Below are positions 35,459 to 45,470 of a DNA stretch of 64,000 nt, in pieces (positions within the stretch are counted from its first letter, which is position 1; the number at the start of each line of letters is the position of its first letter). Below the pieces are notes generated by a model. It saw only the letters and a list, made by a program, of their open reading frames with translations, searched no databases and had not been told where the DNA came from. The DNA is from Paenibacillus sp. FSL R5-0345 (GTDB taxonomy: Bacteria > Bacillota > Bacilli > Paenibacillales > Paenibacillaceae), in contig NZ_CP009281.1 in NCBI RefSeq assembly GCF_000758585.1, forward strand, positions 4,092,001 through 4,156,000, in the 5' to 3' direction. The position numbers were made by a program, and so were the translations under genes.

Positions 35459-36071
35459 ACGGGACTCCTAGCGATTTGAAGATTTTCGGGAATGATTCCG
35501 GATCGGGAATAAGGAAAAATTGCCCTTCAATTTCGTTTTTCCCCTCAAAAAAGGTAGTATCGATCAACAATGCATCGTCACCCATTTGCCCAAATTGCAG
35601 CAAACCGTAGCTTAGGATGGCTCCAGCCATATCCATGGCAAGTGCAGGAACTGTTGGATACATAGAAAGTGAGGTGAAGTCTGCAAGAGAAGATAGGTAC
35701 GACCCGGCCAAAATATTGCCAATTTCACTCAGCGCAGAAAGCTCCATTTCTCCAAGCTCTTGGTCACTCAAAATCTCGATGCCTGCGATGCGACTAAGTA
35801 AGTTCAAAGCCGCTTCCGGTGAAAGAATGAAAAACAGGTTGCCCGGAGCTTCACCCTCTACACGTAAGAAAACTGCGTATACAAATTCTTCAGCTCCACC
35901 AACTTTGTCCGTAATCTCTTCAAAGTTGAGAAGCTGTACCTTGGGAACTGCCATATCAATCGGCTTATTCAAAAGCTGTGATAATGCGGTGGCTGCATTT
36001 CCAGCTCCAATATTCCCGACTTCCTTAAGCACATCCATTTTGAAATCCTTATAGTGCTTAAATAATTCCAC
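35445..36071 (-). CDS. cheC: CheY-P phosphatase CheC
   Basis: Dephosphorylates CheY-P and is stimulated by CheD. Two copies of the phosphatase signature are present: LKEVGNIGAGNAATALSQLL near residue 15 and LSEIGNILAGSYLSSLADF near residue 115. This is the two-site CheC type rather than CheX. 208 residues, the same length as in B. subtilis. The start is GTG, seven nt after AGAGGG, right behind cheW. Confidence 0.96.
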   Translation of the reverse strand: MELFKHYKDFKMDVLKEVGNIGAGNAATALSQLLNKPIDMAVPKVQLLNFEEITDKVGGAEEFVYAVFLRVEGEAPGNLFFILSPEAALNLLSRIAGIEILSDQELGEMELSALSEIGNILAGSYLSSLADFTSLSMYPTVPALAMDMAGAILSYGLLQFGQMGDDALLIDTTFFEGKNEIEGQFFLIPDPESFPKIFKSLGVPFEND

Positions 36072-36074
36072 AGG

Positions 36075-36536
36075 TTAGCCCTCTAGGCTTTCTAATTGAA
36101 CGATTTCGCCTTTGTTAAGCACTTCTGACAAATTAAGCATGATCAGCAAGCGCTCTTCGCCTATCTTGGCCACCCCATCTAAATACTTTGCTTTGATGCC
36201 GCCAACAACATCTGGAGGTGTATCGATAGAATCTCTATTCAAATCTATTACATCATTTGCTGAATCTACAATGAAACCTACTTCCATTTCATTAACAGAT
36301 ACGATGATTACACGAGTCTGATCCGTGTGCTCCGCCTCTTCGATCCCAAAGCGGCCACGAAGGTCAATCACGGGAATAACAACTCCACGTAAATTAATTA
36401 CACCTTTGATAAAAGAATACGTTTTAGGTACGCGTGTAATTGGCATCATACGCTCAATAGTCTGTACCTTCTCAACTTCGATACCGTATTCCTCTGAGCC
36501 TAATTTGAACACTATCACTTTAATATCTTCAGCCAT
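36075..36536 (-). CDS. cheW: Chemotaxis adaptor protein CheW
   Basis: Couples CheA to chemoreceptors. The single CheW/SH3-like domain (153 aa) contains VIVFKLGSEEYGIEVEKVQTIERMMPITRVP, KGVINLRGVVIPVIDLRGRFG and VGFIVDSANDVIDL, all standard. Cytoplasmic; assembles at polar receptor arrays. The ATG follows GGGAGGTTCATTCC. Lies between cheA and cheC in the same order as B. subtilis. Confidence 0.97.
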   Translation of the reverse strand: MAEDIKVIVFKLGSEEYGIEVEKVQTIERMMPITRVPKTYSFIKGVINLRGVVIPVIDLRGRFGIEEAEHTDQTRVIIVSVNEMEVGFIVDSANDVIDLNRDSIDTPPDVVGGIKAKYLDGVAKIGEERLLIMLNLSEVLNKGEIVQLESLEG

Positions 36537-36563
36537 GGAATGAACCTCCCTGTTCTATCCTAG

Positions 36564-38636
36564 TTATTTAATAAAAGCGTTCGGATCGATAATAAGTGCT
36601 ACTTGACCATCTCCAAGTATCGTTGCACCAGATATCCCTTGAATTTCAGGTAAATATTTACCCAAATTCTTGATAACTATTTCGTTTTGACCAATAAAAT
36701 CCTGTACAGCTAAAGCCACAAGACGTTCTCCCTTACGAACAACTACGATCTCTGTCTCTTCTTCAGTACTCTCGTCATAATCAGGTACCGAAAATAGACG
36801 ACTAAGCGAAACCAGAGGAATATGAGAATTCCGGAATTCTAGCATTTTGTTGCCATGAATCGTGCGAATCTGAGTGTTCTTCACGATTCCAGTTTCCACA
36901 ATGGAGGATAGTGGAATGGCATACTTCTCAGAGCCCAATCGAATAAGCATGGCCGCAATAATAGATAGAGTAAGTGGCAGCTGAACTGAGAAATTCGTTC
37001 CTTTTCCAGGAGAAGAATAGATCGTTACATTACCACCCAGAGAAGAAATCTTAGCTTTTACAACATCCAGCCCTACGCCACGACCAGAAACATCAGAAAT
37101 AACTTCTGCTGTACTGAAACCTGGTGCAAATAACAATTGATAAGCTTCCTCATCCGTCATATTCGCTGCTTGCTCTTGCGTAATCACGCCTTTTTTCACA
37201 GCAGACTTCAGGACCTTCTCTGGATAAATACCTGTTCCATCTTCCTCGATTTCAATGAAAACATGATTTCCACTGTGGAAAGCTCGAAGATGAACGGTTC
37301 CAGTCTCCGGTTTACCTGCAGCAATGCGGTCAGCAATGGATTCAATCCCGTGATCCACCGCGTTACGCAATAAATGCACTAACGGATCACCAATTTCATC
37401 GATTACCGTCCGGTCAAGCTCAGTTTCGGCACCCGTTACGATAAGATCTACTTTCTTGTCCAGCGACTTAGCTAGATCACGAACCATACGTGGGAATCGG
37501 TTGAATACGGTATCTACTGGAACCATTCGAAGCTTCATAACGATATTCTGTAGATCACCACTTACTCTGCCCATATGCTCTACGGTTTCCGTAAGATCAC
37601 TATTCTGTACCTCTGAAGCCAGCTGCTCCAAACGAACTCGGTCAATCAGAAGCTCACTAAATAGATTCATGAGCACGTCTAAACGTTCGATATCTACACG
37701 AATTGTACGGGAAGGTGCCCCTCCTGTTTTGGCTGCTACCGGCTTATTACTTTCATCTTTGGTAGGTGATGGTTTAGCCGATGCTACTGGAGCAGGAGCT
37801 GTTTCCACCTCGACGGCTGTTGCGGCCACCTCTGACACAGCGGATGCTGATTCTTGACCAAGCATTTTCAAGGATTCTTGATCTAGTGCTACTGCCGTTA
37901 CTTTATCAATTTCAGACAAATTCATAATCATCGCCTGAATTTGATCCGCGGTTTTTTGGGTTATGTAATAGAGTGAGAAGCTTTGGTCAAATTTCTCTTG
38001 TTCTATATCTTGAACGGATGGGAAGGATTTAACCACTTCACCCGAACGTTCGAGTAGATCGAACACCATGTATGCACGGACAGCCTTAAGTTGACAATCC
38101 TTACGGATTGTTACGTCCACATACAATGCATGATGCCCTTCCTGAATCGATTGCTCTAGAACAGAAAATTGGAACTCGTCCAAATGAATCGGAGTTTCAC
38201 CTGCTTGTGCAGCTGGAGTTGCAGCAGCAGATGCTCCGCCGCCTTCAACAGGAATCTCTCCTCGAACAATAGCCTGTAGGGATGAAACAATGGCCGATAC
38301 ATCTGCTTTACCTTCGCCACCGCCAGTAATGTCCTCAACCATAGACTCTAAGGCATCCAAACTTTTGAATAACGTATCAAAAATAAAATCCTGCATGCGC
38401 AGCTTGTTATTACGTACAAGATCTAACACATTTTCCATTTGGTGTGTAAGTGAAGCCAAATCTTCAAAACCCATAGTTGCTGCCATACCTTTTAAGGTGT
38501 GCGCAGAGCGGAATATTACCTGTACGATACTTAGATCCTCAGGATTCGCTTCTAACCCCATCATGCTCTCGTTCAATGACTGCAGATGATCATTCGACTC
38601 ATCAATAAACATGGATAAATATTGGTTCATGTCCAT
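36564..38636 (-). CDS. cheA: Chemotaxis sensor histidine kinase CheA
   Basis: Autophosphorylates in response to receptors and passes phosphate to CheY and CheB. The 690 residues contain P1 Hpt with phospho-acceptor H46 (SAHTLKGMAATMG), a P2 CheY-binding domain (about 165-260), an Ala/Pro/Val-rich linker, P3 dimerisation (RVDIERLDVLMNLFSELLIDRVRLEQLA), P4 ATPase (PLVHLLRNAVDHGIE N-box; EEDGTGIYPEKV; GRGVGLDVVKAKISSLGG) and a P5 CheW-like regulatory domain ending in DGQVALIIDPNAFIK. The ATG follows GGGGAGGTGCTC. All key motifs are intact. Confidence 0.98.
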   Translation of the reverse strand: MDMNQYLSMFIDESNDHLQSLNESMMGLEANPEDLSIVQVIFRSAHTLKGMAATMGFEDLASLTHQMENVLDLVRNNKLRMQDFIFDTLFKSLDALESMVEDITGGGEGKADVSAIVSSLQAIVRGEIPVEGGGASAAATPAAQAGETPIHLDEFQFSVLEQSIQEGHHALYVDVTIRKDCQLKAVRAYMVFDLLERSGEVVKSFPSVQDIEQEKFDQSFSLYYITQKTADQIQAMIMNLSEIDKVTAVALDQESLKMLGQESASAVSEVAATAVEVETAPAPVASAKPSPTKDESNKPVAAKTGGAPSRTIRVDIERLDVLMNLFSELLIDRVRLEQLASEVQNSDLTETVEHMGRVSGDLQNIVMKLRMVPVDTVFNRFPRMVRDLAKSLDKKVDLIVTGAETELDRTVIDEIGDPLVHLLRNAVDHGIESIADRIAAGKPETGTVHLRAFHSGNHVFIEIEEDGTGIYPEKVLKSAVKKGVITQEQAANMTDEEAYQLLFAPGFSTAEVISDVSGRGVGLDVVKAKISSLGGNVTIYSSPGKGTNFSVQLPLTLSIIAAMLIRLGSEKYAIPLSSIVETGIVKNTQIRTIHGNKMLEFRNSHIPLVSLSRLFSVPDYDESTEEETEIVVVRKGERLVALAVQDFIGQNEIVIKNLGKYLPEIQGISGATILGDGQVALIIDPNAFIK

Positions 38637-38670
38637 AGTAGAGCACCTCCCCTTCGAGTTCGCTTTTCCG

Positions 38671-40002
38671 TTATTTAACGGCTTGCACTAGCCTTGGAGC
38701 AATTTCTTGCAAAGGTAGTACATATTTGACGCACTGCAATTCCACCGCAGATCGCGGCATCCCGTATACGACACAGGTCTCTTCACTTTCAGCAAAAGTT
38801 GAGGTTACGCCTGAGTCATAGAGAGATTTCATCATCCTTGCACCATCACTGCCCATCCCTGTCATCAGCAACACGTGCCGATCTAGCGATGTGAGTGGAA
38901 GCAATGATTCGAATAAAACATCCACTGAAGGTCGGTGGCCATTTCGTGCCTCCTCCTTCGTGAGTACAACTGCATATTGCCCTTTAGCTGATGGGGTAAC
39001 TTGTAAATGATAACCTCCAGGCGCAATGTAAGCAGTCCCTTTTCGTAATATCATCCCCTGCTCTGCCTCTAACACTTCTAGCGGACTGAATGTATTCAGT
39101 CGCTGGGCCAGTGATTTCGTGAAGTTAGGCGGCATATGCTGCACAATGACTATCGGAGCCGGAAAATCTGCGGGAATCTTCTCCAGAAGCACCTTTAGTG
39201 CACGGGGGCCACCTGTAGAACAACCGACAGCAACTAATTTTTGCAAATTCTTGCTACCAACCATTCGATCCGGAGGAAGTACCGGAGGATCAGAAGATAC
39301 CTCCACTAAAGATTCTATCACCGGTTTGTGGGGAGTTGGTTTATTCTCTACTTTAGACTTTGGTTTGGTCTTTTCAGATATCGGTGTTTTAGCAGAGATT
39401 ATTGGTTTAGTTGCTACTTTAGGGATAGTACTAACTACTGGCTGTTTTCCCCGAGGTTTCCTTACCCCTTCATTTTTGAGAGAAGATTTAGGCGTAGCCT
39501 TGGGTTTGTCTGGTATCAATCTTGTAGCAGTCGGCAGTAATGGCTCTAAAGGTGCAATGTCAGGCATCCTAAATGCAGATGCTCGCGCTTCTCGCTGCTC
39601 CCGAGCCAACATAGCTTCTTTCATTTGTTCTCTTAGGGATTCCCCTACTCCCGTTATATCCTGAGAGTTTGATATCGAAGGTTTACGAATGAAATCAAAA
39701 GCGCCCCATTCCAGTGCAAGAATGGTTTCCTTCATACCCTCTTCATTGATACCTGACAGCATAATCACTGGCAGCGGATCTGACGCCATTATTATTTTCA
39801 GCGCTTCCAGGCCGTTCATCTCCGGCATTTCCACATCCATGGTAACTAGATCCGGACGCAGCTTGTTAATTTTCTCGATAGCTTCACGCCCGTTTGTGGC
39901 TGTTGCCGTCACCTGAAAGTCAGCGTCATTTTCAATTAAATCGGAAATGATCTTGCGCATAAATGCAGAATCATCAACAACCAAAACTTTATATGGCTTC
40001 AT
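38671..40002 (-). CDS. cheB: Chemotaxis response regulator methylesterase CheB
   Basis: Removes methyl groups from receptor glutamates after phosphorylation by CheA. The N-terminal receiver has its phospho-acceptor at D56 (DLVTMDVEMPEMNG). The C-terminal esterase domain shows VGCSTGGPRALKVLL (catalytic Ser), IVQHMPPNFTKSLAQRL (His) and LMTGMGSDGARMM (Asp). The 443-residue length exceeds the usual ~350 because residues about 140-245 form a Lys/Pro/Thr-rich linker. The ATG follows AGAGGTGGAAATGAT. Confidence 0.97.
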   Translation of the reverse strand: MKPYKVLVVDDSAFMRKIISDLIENDADFQVTATATNGREAIEKINKLRPDLVTMDVEMPEMNGLEALKIIMASDPLPVIMLSGINEEGMKETILALEWGAFDFIRKPSISNSQDITGVGESLREQMKEAMLAREQREARASAFRMPDIAPLEPLLPTATRLIPDKPKATPKSSLKNEGVRKPRGKQPVVSTIPKVATKPIISAKTPISEKTKPKSKVENKPTPHKPVIESLVEVSSDPPVLPPDRMVGSKNLQKLVAVGCSTGGPRALKVLLEKIPADFPAPIVIVQHMPPNFTKSLAQRLNTFSPLEVLEAEQGMILRKGTAYIAPGGYHLQVTPSAKGQYAVVLTKEEARNGHRPSVDVLFESLLPLTSLDRHVLLMTGMGSDGARMMKSLYDSGVTSTFAESEETCVVYGMPRSAVELQCVKYVLPLQEIAPRLVQAVK

Positions 40003-40035
40003 ATCATTTCCACCTCTGTTCCAGATTCAGAACAA

Positions 40036-40917
40036 TTATTTACTTCGCTTTAACCATTTATGGATAAAGCCTTTAATACCTTGAACTTTTGTATCCTTTT
40101 TACCATCTATGGTCAAATAACTTAGGGCTAGCCGATGTATATCTCTTGCAGCAACGCTGTTTGGAAAAGCCAATGAGAATGGCGTTTGCCTTTTGACGGC
40201 CTGCACTACATGGGCATCTGAGCTTATATGACCAAGATAGGAAACATCTAATTGTAAAAAACGACTGGCAGCCATACGAATCTTATCACTTGTCACTGAC
40301 GCTTCTCTTTCATCACCCGCTTGATTCACGATCAGTTTAAATGAAATTTCCGGATGCGTCCGATTCACAACCTTCATTAAAGCATAGGCGTCTGTAATAG
40401 CAGTCGGTTCTGGCGTAGTAACTACTAGGCAATCGTCCGCAGAGGTTATAAATTTCATCGTTTCCTTAGATAATCCAGCACCTGTATCAAACAAAATATA
40501 ATCCATGCTGTCCGCTATATGAGCTATCTGGGCTGTGAAATAATTAAGATCCGATTCCGAAAGGGAAAACAACTCATCCATGCCCGATCCACCAGCTATA
40601 AAAGGAAGGCCGTTCGGTCCTAACTGAATAATCTGCTCAATATCCGCTTCTCTTTTTAACAGATGATATAGGTTATACTTCGCCGACACGCCCATTAACA
40701 CGTCTATGTTAGCCATGCCAATATCTGCATCGAACAGCAATACTCTCTTTCCCATTGCTTTTAAGGTTAAAGCGAAATTAAGTGTAAAATTCGATTTACC
40801 TACGCCACCTTTACCACTACAAACAGTAATGATACGGGCGGATGTTTCCCCTTTTTCAGCTAGTTTCGGCTCCTGACTGGATACAAGCTGTCTCAAGGAT
40901 TGTGCCTGATCCATCAT
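40036..40917 (-). CDS. flhG: MinD-like ATPase FlhG (YlxH)
   Basis: Controls flagellar number and position with FlhF, and helps C-ring assembly by delivering FliM/FliY in Bacillus. Deviant Walker A SGKGGVGKSNF at residues 34-44, preceded by a short N-terminal activator helix with SLRQLV. LLFDADIGMANIDVLMG and ILFDTGAGLSKETMKF complete the ATPase core. 293 residues. The start overlaps the flhF stop by four nt (ATGA). Confidence 0.95.
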   Translation of the reverse strand: MMDQAQSLRQLVSSQEPKLAEKGETSARIITVCSGKGGVGKSNFTLNFALTLKAMGKRVLLFDADIGMANIDVLMGVSAKYNLYHLLKREADIEQIIQLGPNGLPFIAGGSGMDELFSLSESDLNYFTAQIAHIADSMDYILFDTGAGLSKETMKFITSADDCLVVTTPEPTAITDAYALMKVVNRTHPEISFKLIVNQAGDEREASVTSDKIRMAASRFLQLDVSYLGHISSDAHVVQAVKRQTPFSLAFPNSVAARDIHRLALSYLTIDGKKDTKVQGIKGFIHKWLKRSK

Positions 40918-42305
40918 GATTCACCTGTTCCAAGAAGCATTTCACTAAGTTGTTCTTTGGAAGCCATCAATAAATCGTCGGGTACATTTTGACCATTGGT
41001 CATATAAGATAATGTGAGAGGGAAATCATTCAGGACGTTAAAGAGTGGTCCATAACTTCCCGTCTCATCTAGCTTGGTAAAAATAACTTTATCCAGCCTG
41101 TACCTGCCGAAATGCTCTGCAATCAATTTCATATCACGGCTTTTCGAGGTCAAGCTGAGCACAAGATAGGTCTCACTTCTTAATTCCTTCTCCAACAAGC
41201 TTTGCAGTTCTGCTACAAGCATATCATTGCGATAATTCCGTCCAGCTGTATCCATAATTACAAGATCACAACTCTCTAATCGAAAAAGTGCTCTTTGTAA
41301 ATCACCTGGCGACTGAACCACCTCTAGCGGAACATTTAGAATAGATGCGTATGTACGCAACTGCTCCACAGCTGAAATTCGATACGTATCAGAGGTGATA
41401 AAACCAACCTTGCGTCCGTATTTGAAAAGCTGTTCAGCCGCAAGCTTGGCTATTGTAGTTGTTTTCCCTACTCCGGTGGGCCCTGCAATATATACAATTT
41501 GGGTATCCTGTGCAATTCCATCAGCGATTCGACCTGCCAGAAATCCATCGAGTTGTTCTTTCAAGGACTCCTGAAATTTCTCTGGCCCCCAAGTACGTCC
41601 TTCATCTGCCCAACGTTCTGAGATATTACTAATCCATTCTTCAACAAGTACAGTATCCATCTCCTGCTCAATCAAAAGATCTCTAAGCTGCTGAAGACTG
41701 TCCGGCAACTCCCTAGCCCCCGAAGATTGTCTAGCGATTCGTTCCATCCACTGCTTCATATCTCTAATCTCACGAAGGACATCATTATCAATAGCCGAAG
41801 CAACGGCGGGTGTCTGTTCCAGACCAAGAGACTCATAAAGTGCAGATACAGATGTCATATCCTCCTGATTTGTTTCAGACGCTTTGAGATGATCCTTGCT
41901 TACATTCCGAGATTCTTGTAAGGGCTCTGGATGCTTTTTCGTCGATTGCTCTACATCAATTGCTTCAGACAAGGCTGCGGCGATCTCAGCAAATGACCTA
42001 GGTTCTTCGGGCTTTTCCAACGTAACAGTAGCTGTAGATGTTGTAGATGATGCTTTTTGGTAAGCCTGCGGGACAGCGCTGCGCGGAATGTTCATCGCAG
42101 GCTTGACAGGCTTTTCAGGAGTACTCCCCTGTTGAGCTTTTTCAACAGCCGCTACAACCTCTATTTTTTTCTTTTTAAACAATCCTAAAAATCCGCCAAT
42201 CTTGATTTCTTTTGTACTTAAAATGACGGCCTCGCTTCCAAGCTCACTGCGAATGGAATGCATGGCGTCAGGCATCGTATCGACAACATAACGCTTCACT
42301 CTCAT
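40914..42305 (-). CDS. flhF: SRP-type GTPase FlhF
   Basis: Signal-recognition-particle-family GTPase that helps site flagella. Residues 1-60 form the basic N-terminal domain, about 60-190 a variable acidic linker, then the N helix bundle and the G domain with GPTGVGKT (275-282), VGFITSDTYRISAVEQLRTYA, VIMDTAGRNYRND and FTKLDETGSYG. 463 residues, longer than the B. subtilis protein because of the linker. Overlaps flhA and flhG by four nt each, so flhA-flhF-flhG form one translational block. Confidence 0.96.
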   Translation of the reverse strand: MRVKRYVVDTMPDAMHSIRSELGSEAVILSTKEIKIGGFLGLFKKKKIEVVAAVEKAQQGSTPEKPVKPAMNIPRSAVPQAYQKASSTTSTATVTLEKPEEPRSFAEIAAALSEAIDVEQSTKKHPEPLQESRNVSKDHLKASETNQEDMTSVSALYESLGLEQTPAVASAIDNDVLREIRDMKQWMERIARQSSGARELPDSLQQLRDLLIEQEMDTVLVEEWISNISERWADEGRTWGPEKFQESLKEQLDGFLAGRIADGIAQDTQIVYIAGPTGVGKTTTIAKLAAEQLFKYGRKVGFITSDTYRISAVEQLRTYASILNVPLEVVQSPGDLQRALFRLESCDLVIMDTAGRNYRNDMLVAELQSLLEKELRSETYLVLSLTSKSRDMKLIAEHFGRYRLDKVIFTKLDETGSYGPLFNVLNDFPLTLSYMTNGQNVPDDLLMASKEQLSEMLLGTGES

Positions 42306-44335
42306 AAATTCACCACTCCGACGCTCTGTATTTCAATGTTAGGCTCTAGTTCGCTATAAGACAGCACAGGAATATCCTGCATTGTCCGTTCAATCACCTG
42401 TCGCAAATACATACGAATGGTTGGTGATGTGAGTACAATGGGCTGTTGTCCAGACTGTAGCAGTCGATTGATCTGTTCGCTTAACCGCTGATAGATCGTT
42501 TGAGTCGAAGCTGGATCCAGTGCCAAATAACTGCCCTGTTCTGATTGCTGTACACTCTCAGAAATTTTCTTCTCCAGATTAGGTCCCACCGTGATAACTT
42601 TCAGCGTCTCTCCTACTTGCGAGAATTGCTGAGTAATCTGTCTGGACAAGGACTGACGAACATATTCGGTAAGAATATCAGGATCCTTGGTGTACGTCCC
42701 ATAGTCTGCTAACGTCTCAAAGATAGTGACCAAATCCCTGATCGATATCTTCTCGCGCAGCAACTTGGCAAGTACCTTCTGCACATCCCCAATCGCCAAT
42801 ACGGAAGGAATTAGATCGTCGACAAGCACTGGATAATTATCTCTTAGGTTATCCACCAGCATCTTAGTTTCTTGTCGTCCTATCAGCTCATGTCCGTGCC
42901 GCTTAATGAGCTCCGTCAAATGTGTTGCAACAACGGATGGTGGATCTACGACGGTATACCCGGACAATTCAGCCCGCTCTTTAACCGACTCGTCAATCCA
43001 TAGCGCAGGAAGTCCAAAAGATGGTTCAATGGTCTCAATACCGTTTATAGATTCATCATCATAACCTGGACTCATAGCCAAGTAGTGATTAAGTAATAAT
43101 TCACCGCCGCCGACAGTATTTCCTTTAATTTTTATGACATATTCATTCGGTTTTAGTTGAATATTGTCGCGAATGCGAATAACAGGCACTACAAGACCCA
43201 TTTCAAGGGCACATTGCCGTCGAATCATGATGATACGATCTAGCAAATCGCCACCCTGACCTGTATCTGCCAAAGGTATAAGACCATAACCGAACTCGAA
43301 TTCAATTGGATCTACAGAGAGTAAATTGATTACACTTTCCGGACTTCGTACCTCTTCAATCTGCTTCTCTTCAACAAGCTGCTCTTCGGCAATCTGTTTT
43401 CGATTTAAATTCTGTCCCATACTATAAGCTGCAAAAGCCAGCAAACCTGCTAGTGGGAGCGTAGTAATCATATGTATAGGTGTGAAGAGACCTAGAAAAG
43501 CAACAGTAACTGCAACAATGTATAACAGCTTTGGATAGGACAGCAATTGCCCAGTTAGTTCTTCTGCCAGATTTCCTTCCGATGAAGCTCTAGTAACGAT
43601 AAGACCTGCTGCAGTCGAAATGAGCAAAGCAGGAATTTGGCTGACTAGACCGTCCCCGATCGTCAATACGGAATAAGTAGATAACGCAGTGGAAAAATCC
43701 ATTCCGTGAACAACCATACCGATAATAAATCCACCAATAAGATTGATCAACAGGATAATGATACTCGCAATCGCGTCTCCTTTAACGAATTTACTCGCAC
43801 CATCCATGGCTCCGAAAAAATCCGCTTCCCGCTCAACATTACGGCGCCGTTCACGTGCCTGAGTTTCGTTAATCATGCCTGCATTAAGATCGGCATCAAT
43901 ACTCATCTGCTTGCCGGGCATCGCATCCAGGGTAAATCTCGCCCCTACCTCAGCTACACGCTCTGACCCTTTGGTAATAACAATAAACTGAACCACTACC
44001 AAAATTAGAAACACGATAAATCCAACGGCAATTTGTCCGCCGGCGATCCAGCTACCGAAAGTCGATACCACTGAACCGGCATCTGCGTAAGTCAGGATCA
44101 GTTTTGTTGTCGAAATGTTTAGTGACAGACGAAACAATGTCGTAACCAGCAATAATGAAGGAAAAATTGAAAACTCGAGTGCATTCTTCGTGTTCATAGC
44201 CACTAATATGATAATTAATGCTATAGAGATATTAATGACAAGCAAAACGTCCAAAAGCCAGGACGGGATAGGCAGAATCATCATAAGCACGATACCGATG
44301 ATGCCTAGCAAAACTGTTAAATCTTTAGCTTTCAA
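42302..44335 (-). CDS. flhA: Flagellar export gate protein FlhA
   Basis: Large inner-membrane component of the flagellar type III export gate. The N-terminal half has about eight transmembrane helices, starting LTVLLGIIGIVLMMILPIPSWLLDVLLVINI. The FHIPEP-like cytoplasmic loop reads RFTLDAMPGKQMSIDADLNAG and ARERRRNVEREADFFGAMDGASKFVKGDAIASI. The C-terminal cytosolic domain binds chaperone-substrate complexes. 677 residues. The start is a TTG at 44335 preceded by GGGGGGGTTAGGACA. Confidence 0.97.
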   Translation of the reverse strand: MKAKDLTVLLGIIGIVLMMILPIPSWLLDVLLVINISIALIIILVAMNTKNALEFSIFPSLLLVTTLFRLSLNISTTKLILTYADAGSVVSTFGSWIAGGQIAVGFIVFLILVVVQFIVITKGSERVAEVGARFTLDAMPGKQMSIDADLNAGMINETQARERRRNVEREADFFGAMDGASKFVKGDAIASIIILLINLIGGFIIGMVVHGMDFSTALSTYSVLTIGDGLVSQIPALLISTAAGLIVTRASSEGNLAEELTGQLLSYPKLLYIVAVTVAFLGLFTPIHMITTLPLAGLLAFAAYSMGQNLNRKQIAEEQLVEEKQIEEVRSPESVINLLSVDPIEFEFGYGLIPLADTGQGGDLLDRIIMIRRQCALEMGLVVPVIRIRDNIQLKPNEYVIKIKGNTVGGGELLLNHYLAMSPGYDDESINGIETIEPSFGLPALWIDESVKERAELSGYTVVDPPSVVATHLTELIKRHGHELIGRQETKMLVDNLRDNYPVLVDDLIPSVLAIGDVQKVLAKLLREKISIRDLVTIFETLADYGTYTKDPDILTEYVRQSLSRQITQQFSQVGETLKVITVGPNLEKKISESVQQSEQGSYLALDPASTQTIYQRLSEQINRLLQSGQQPIVLTSPTIRMYLRQVIERTMQDIPVLSYSELEPNIEIQSVGVVNL

Positions 44336-44353
44336 TGTCCTAACCCCCCCGCC

Positions 44354-45448
44354 TTATTTCCTCTTACCTTTTAGCTTATATACATATGCCAGCACTTCAG
44401 CCACAGCCTGAAACAGATCATTTGGAACGACATCTCCAATTTCTGCTCTTTGGAATAATGCCCGTGCCAGCGGTTTGTTTTCCATAGTCACGACGCCATG
44501 TTCTTTAGCCAGCTCCCGAATACGAAGTGCTACATAATCCTGCCCTTTTGCAATAATCTGAGGCGCTTCCATCTTGGAACCGTCATATTTTAGTGCAACA
44601 GCAAAGTGCGTTGGATTTGTAATAATTACATCCGCGTTAGGAACCTCCTGCATCATGCGCTGCATGGCCATTCTACGTTGGCGTTCCCTGATCTTGCCTT
44701 TGATTAGAGGGTCACCCTCCATTTTTTTGTATTCATCCTTGATATCCTGCTTAGACATTTTCAGACTTTTTTCGTGTTCGTACTTCTGATACATAAAGTC
44801 TAGAAAAGCCATTACTAGCAAAGCAACCCCGATTTTCAAACCCAGACTCATCGTCAGCTTAGCCGCAAACTTAAAAATCCCCTCCGCACTGATATGCGAC
44901 AGGGATGCAAAGTTCTTCTTTTCTCCCCATAATGTGCTATATACCAGATAAGAAATAATTAGAAGCTTGAATATTGATTTCAGGAATTCTACAAAAGAAC
45001 GCATAGAGAAAATATTTTTGAAACCTTTTATAGGATTAATCTTACTGAATTTAGGAGTAATCCCCTCTCCCGTAGCCATAAAGCCTACCTGCGCCAAGTT
45101 GGAGACAAGCGCCATAACAAACGTAATTCCAAGTAATGGAGCTAGCAAAATCAAGATTTGCAAGCCATACTGATTAAATAGCAGCGTTATATTCTCAGGC
45201 GTAACGTCCAGCATCATTCGATTCTGAAATACGTCCGTGTATAGCTTCATAAAACGCTCTTTCATAAAACCGCCAAACATCATCAAGCTAACTACCGCAG
45301 CTAACAATACAACCGCACCAGACAGCTCAGCACTTTTGGCTACTTGGCCTTTTTTACGAGCATCCTGCCGTTTCTTCGGGGTTGCTTTTTCCGTCTTTTC
45401 ACCGGCGAAGAGTTGAAGATCTAGTCTATAACGCTTCGTCTTAGGCAT
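44354..45448 (-). CDS. flhB: Flagellar export switch protein FlhB
   Basis: Export-gate component that autocleaves to switch from hook to filament substrates. Four transmembrane helices between about residues 40 and 220, preceded by EKTEKATPKKRQDARKKGQVAKS. The autocleavage site NPTH is at residues 278-281 (ITNPTHFAVALKY), followed by the small C-terminal cleavage domain. 364 residues. Follows fliR with about 20 nt between them. Confidence 0.97.
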   Translation of the reverse strand: MPKTKRYRLDLQLFAGEKTEKATPKKRQDARKKGQVAKSAELSGAVVLLAAVVSLMMFGGFMKERFMKLYTDVFQNRMMLDVTPENITLLFNQYGLQILILLAPLLGITFVMALVSNLAQVGFMATGEGITPKFSKINPIKGFKNIFSMRSFVEFLKSIFKLLIISYLVYSTLWGEKKNFASLSHISAEGIFKFAAKLTMSLGLKIGVALLVMAFLDFMYQKYEHEKSLKMSKQDIKDEYKKMEGDPLIKGKIRERQRRMAMQRMMQEVPNADVIITNPTHFAVALKYDGSKMEAPQIIAKGQDYVALRIRELAKEHGVVTMENKPLARALFQRAEIGDVVPNDLFQAVAEVLAYVYKLKGKRK

Positions 45449-45470
45449 AATACTCTCCCCTTACGGTCAC

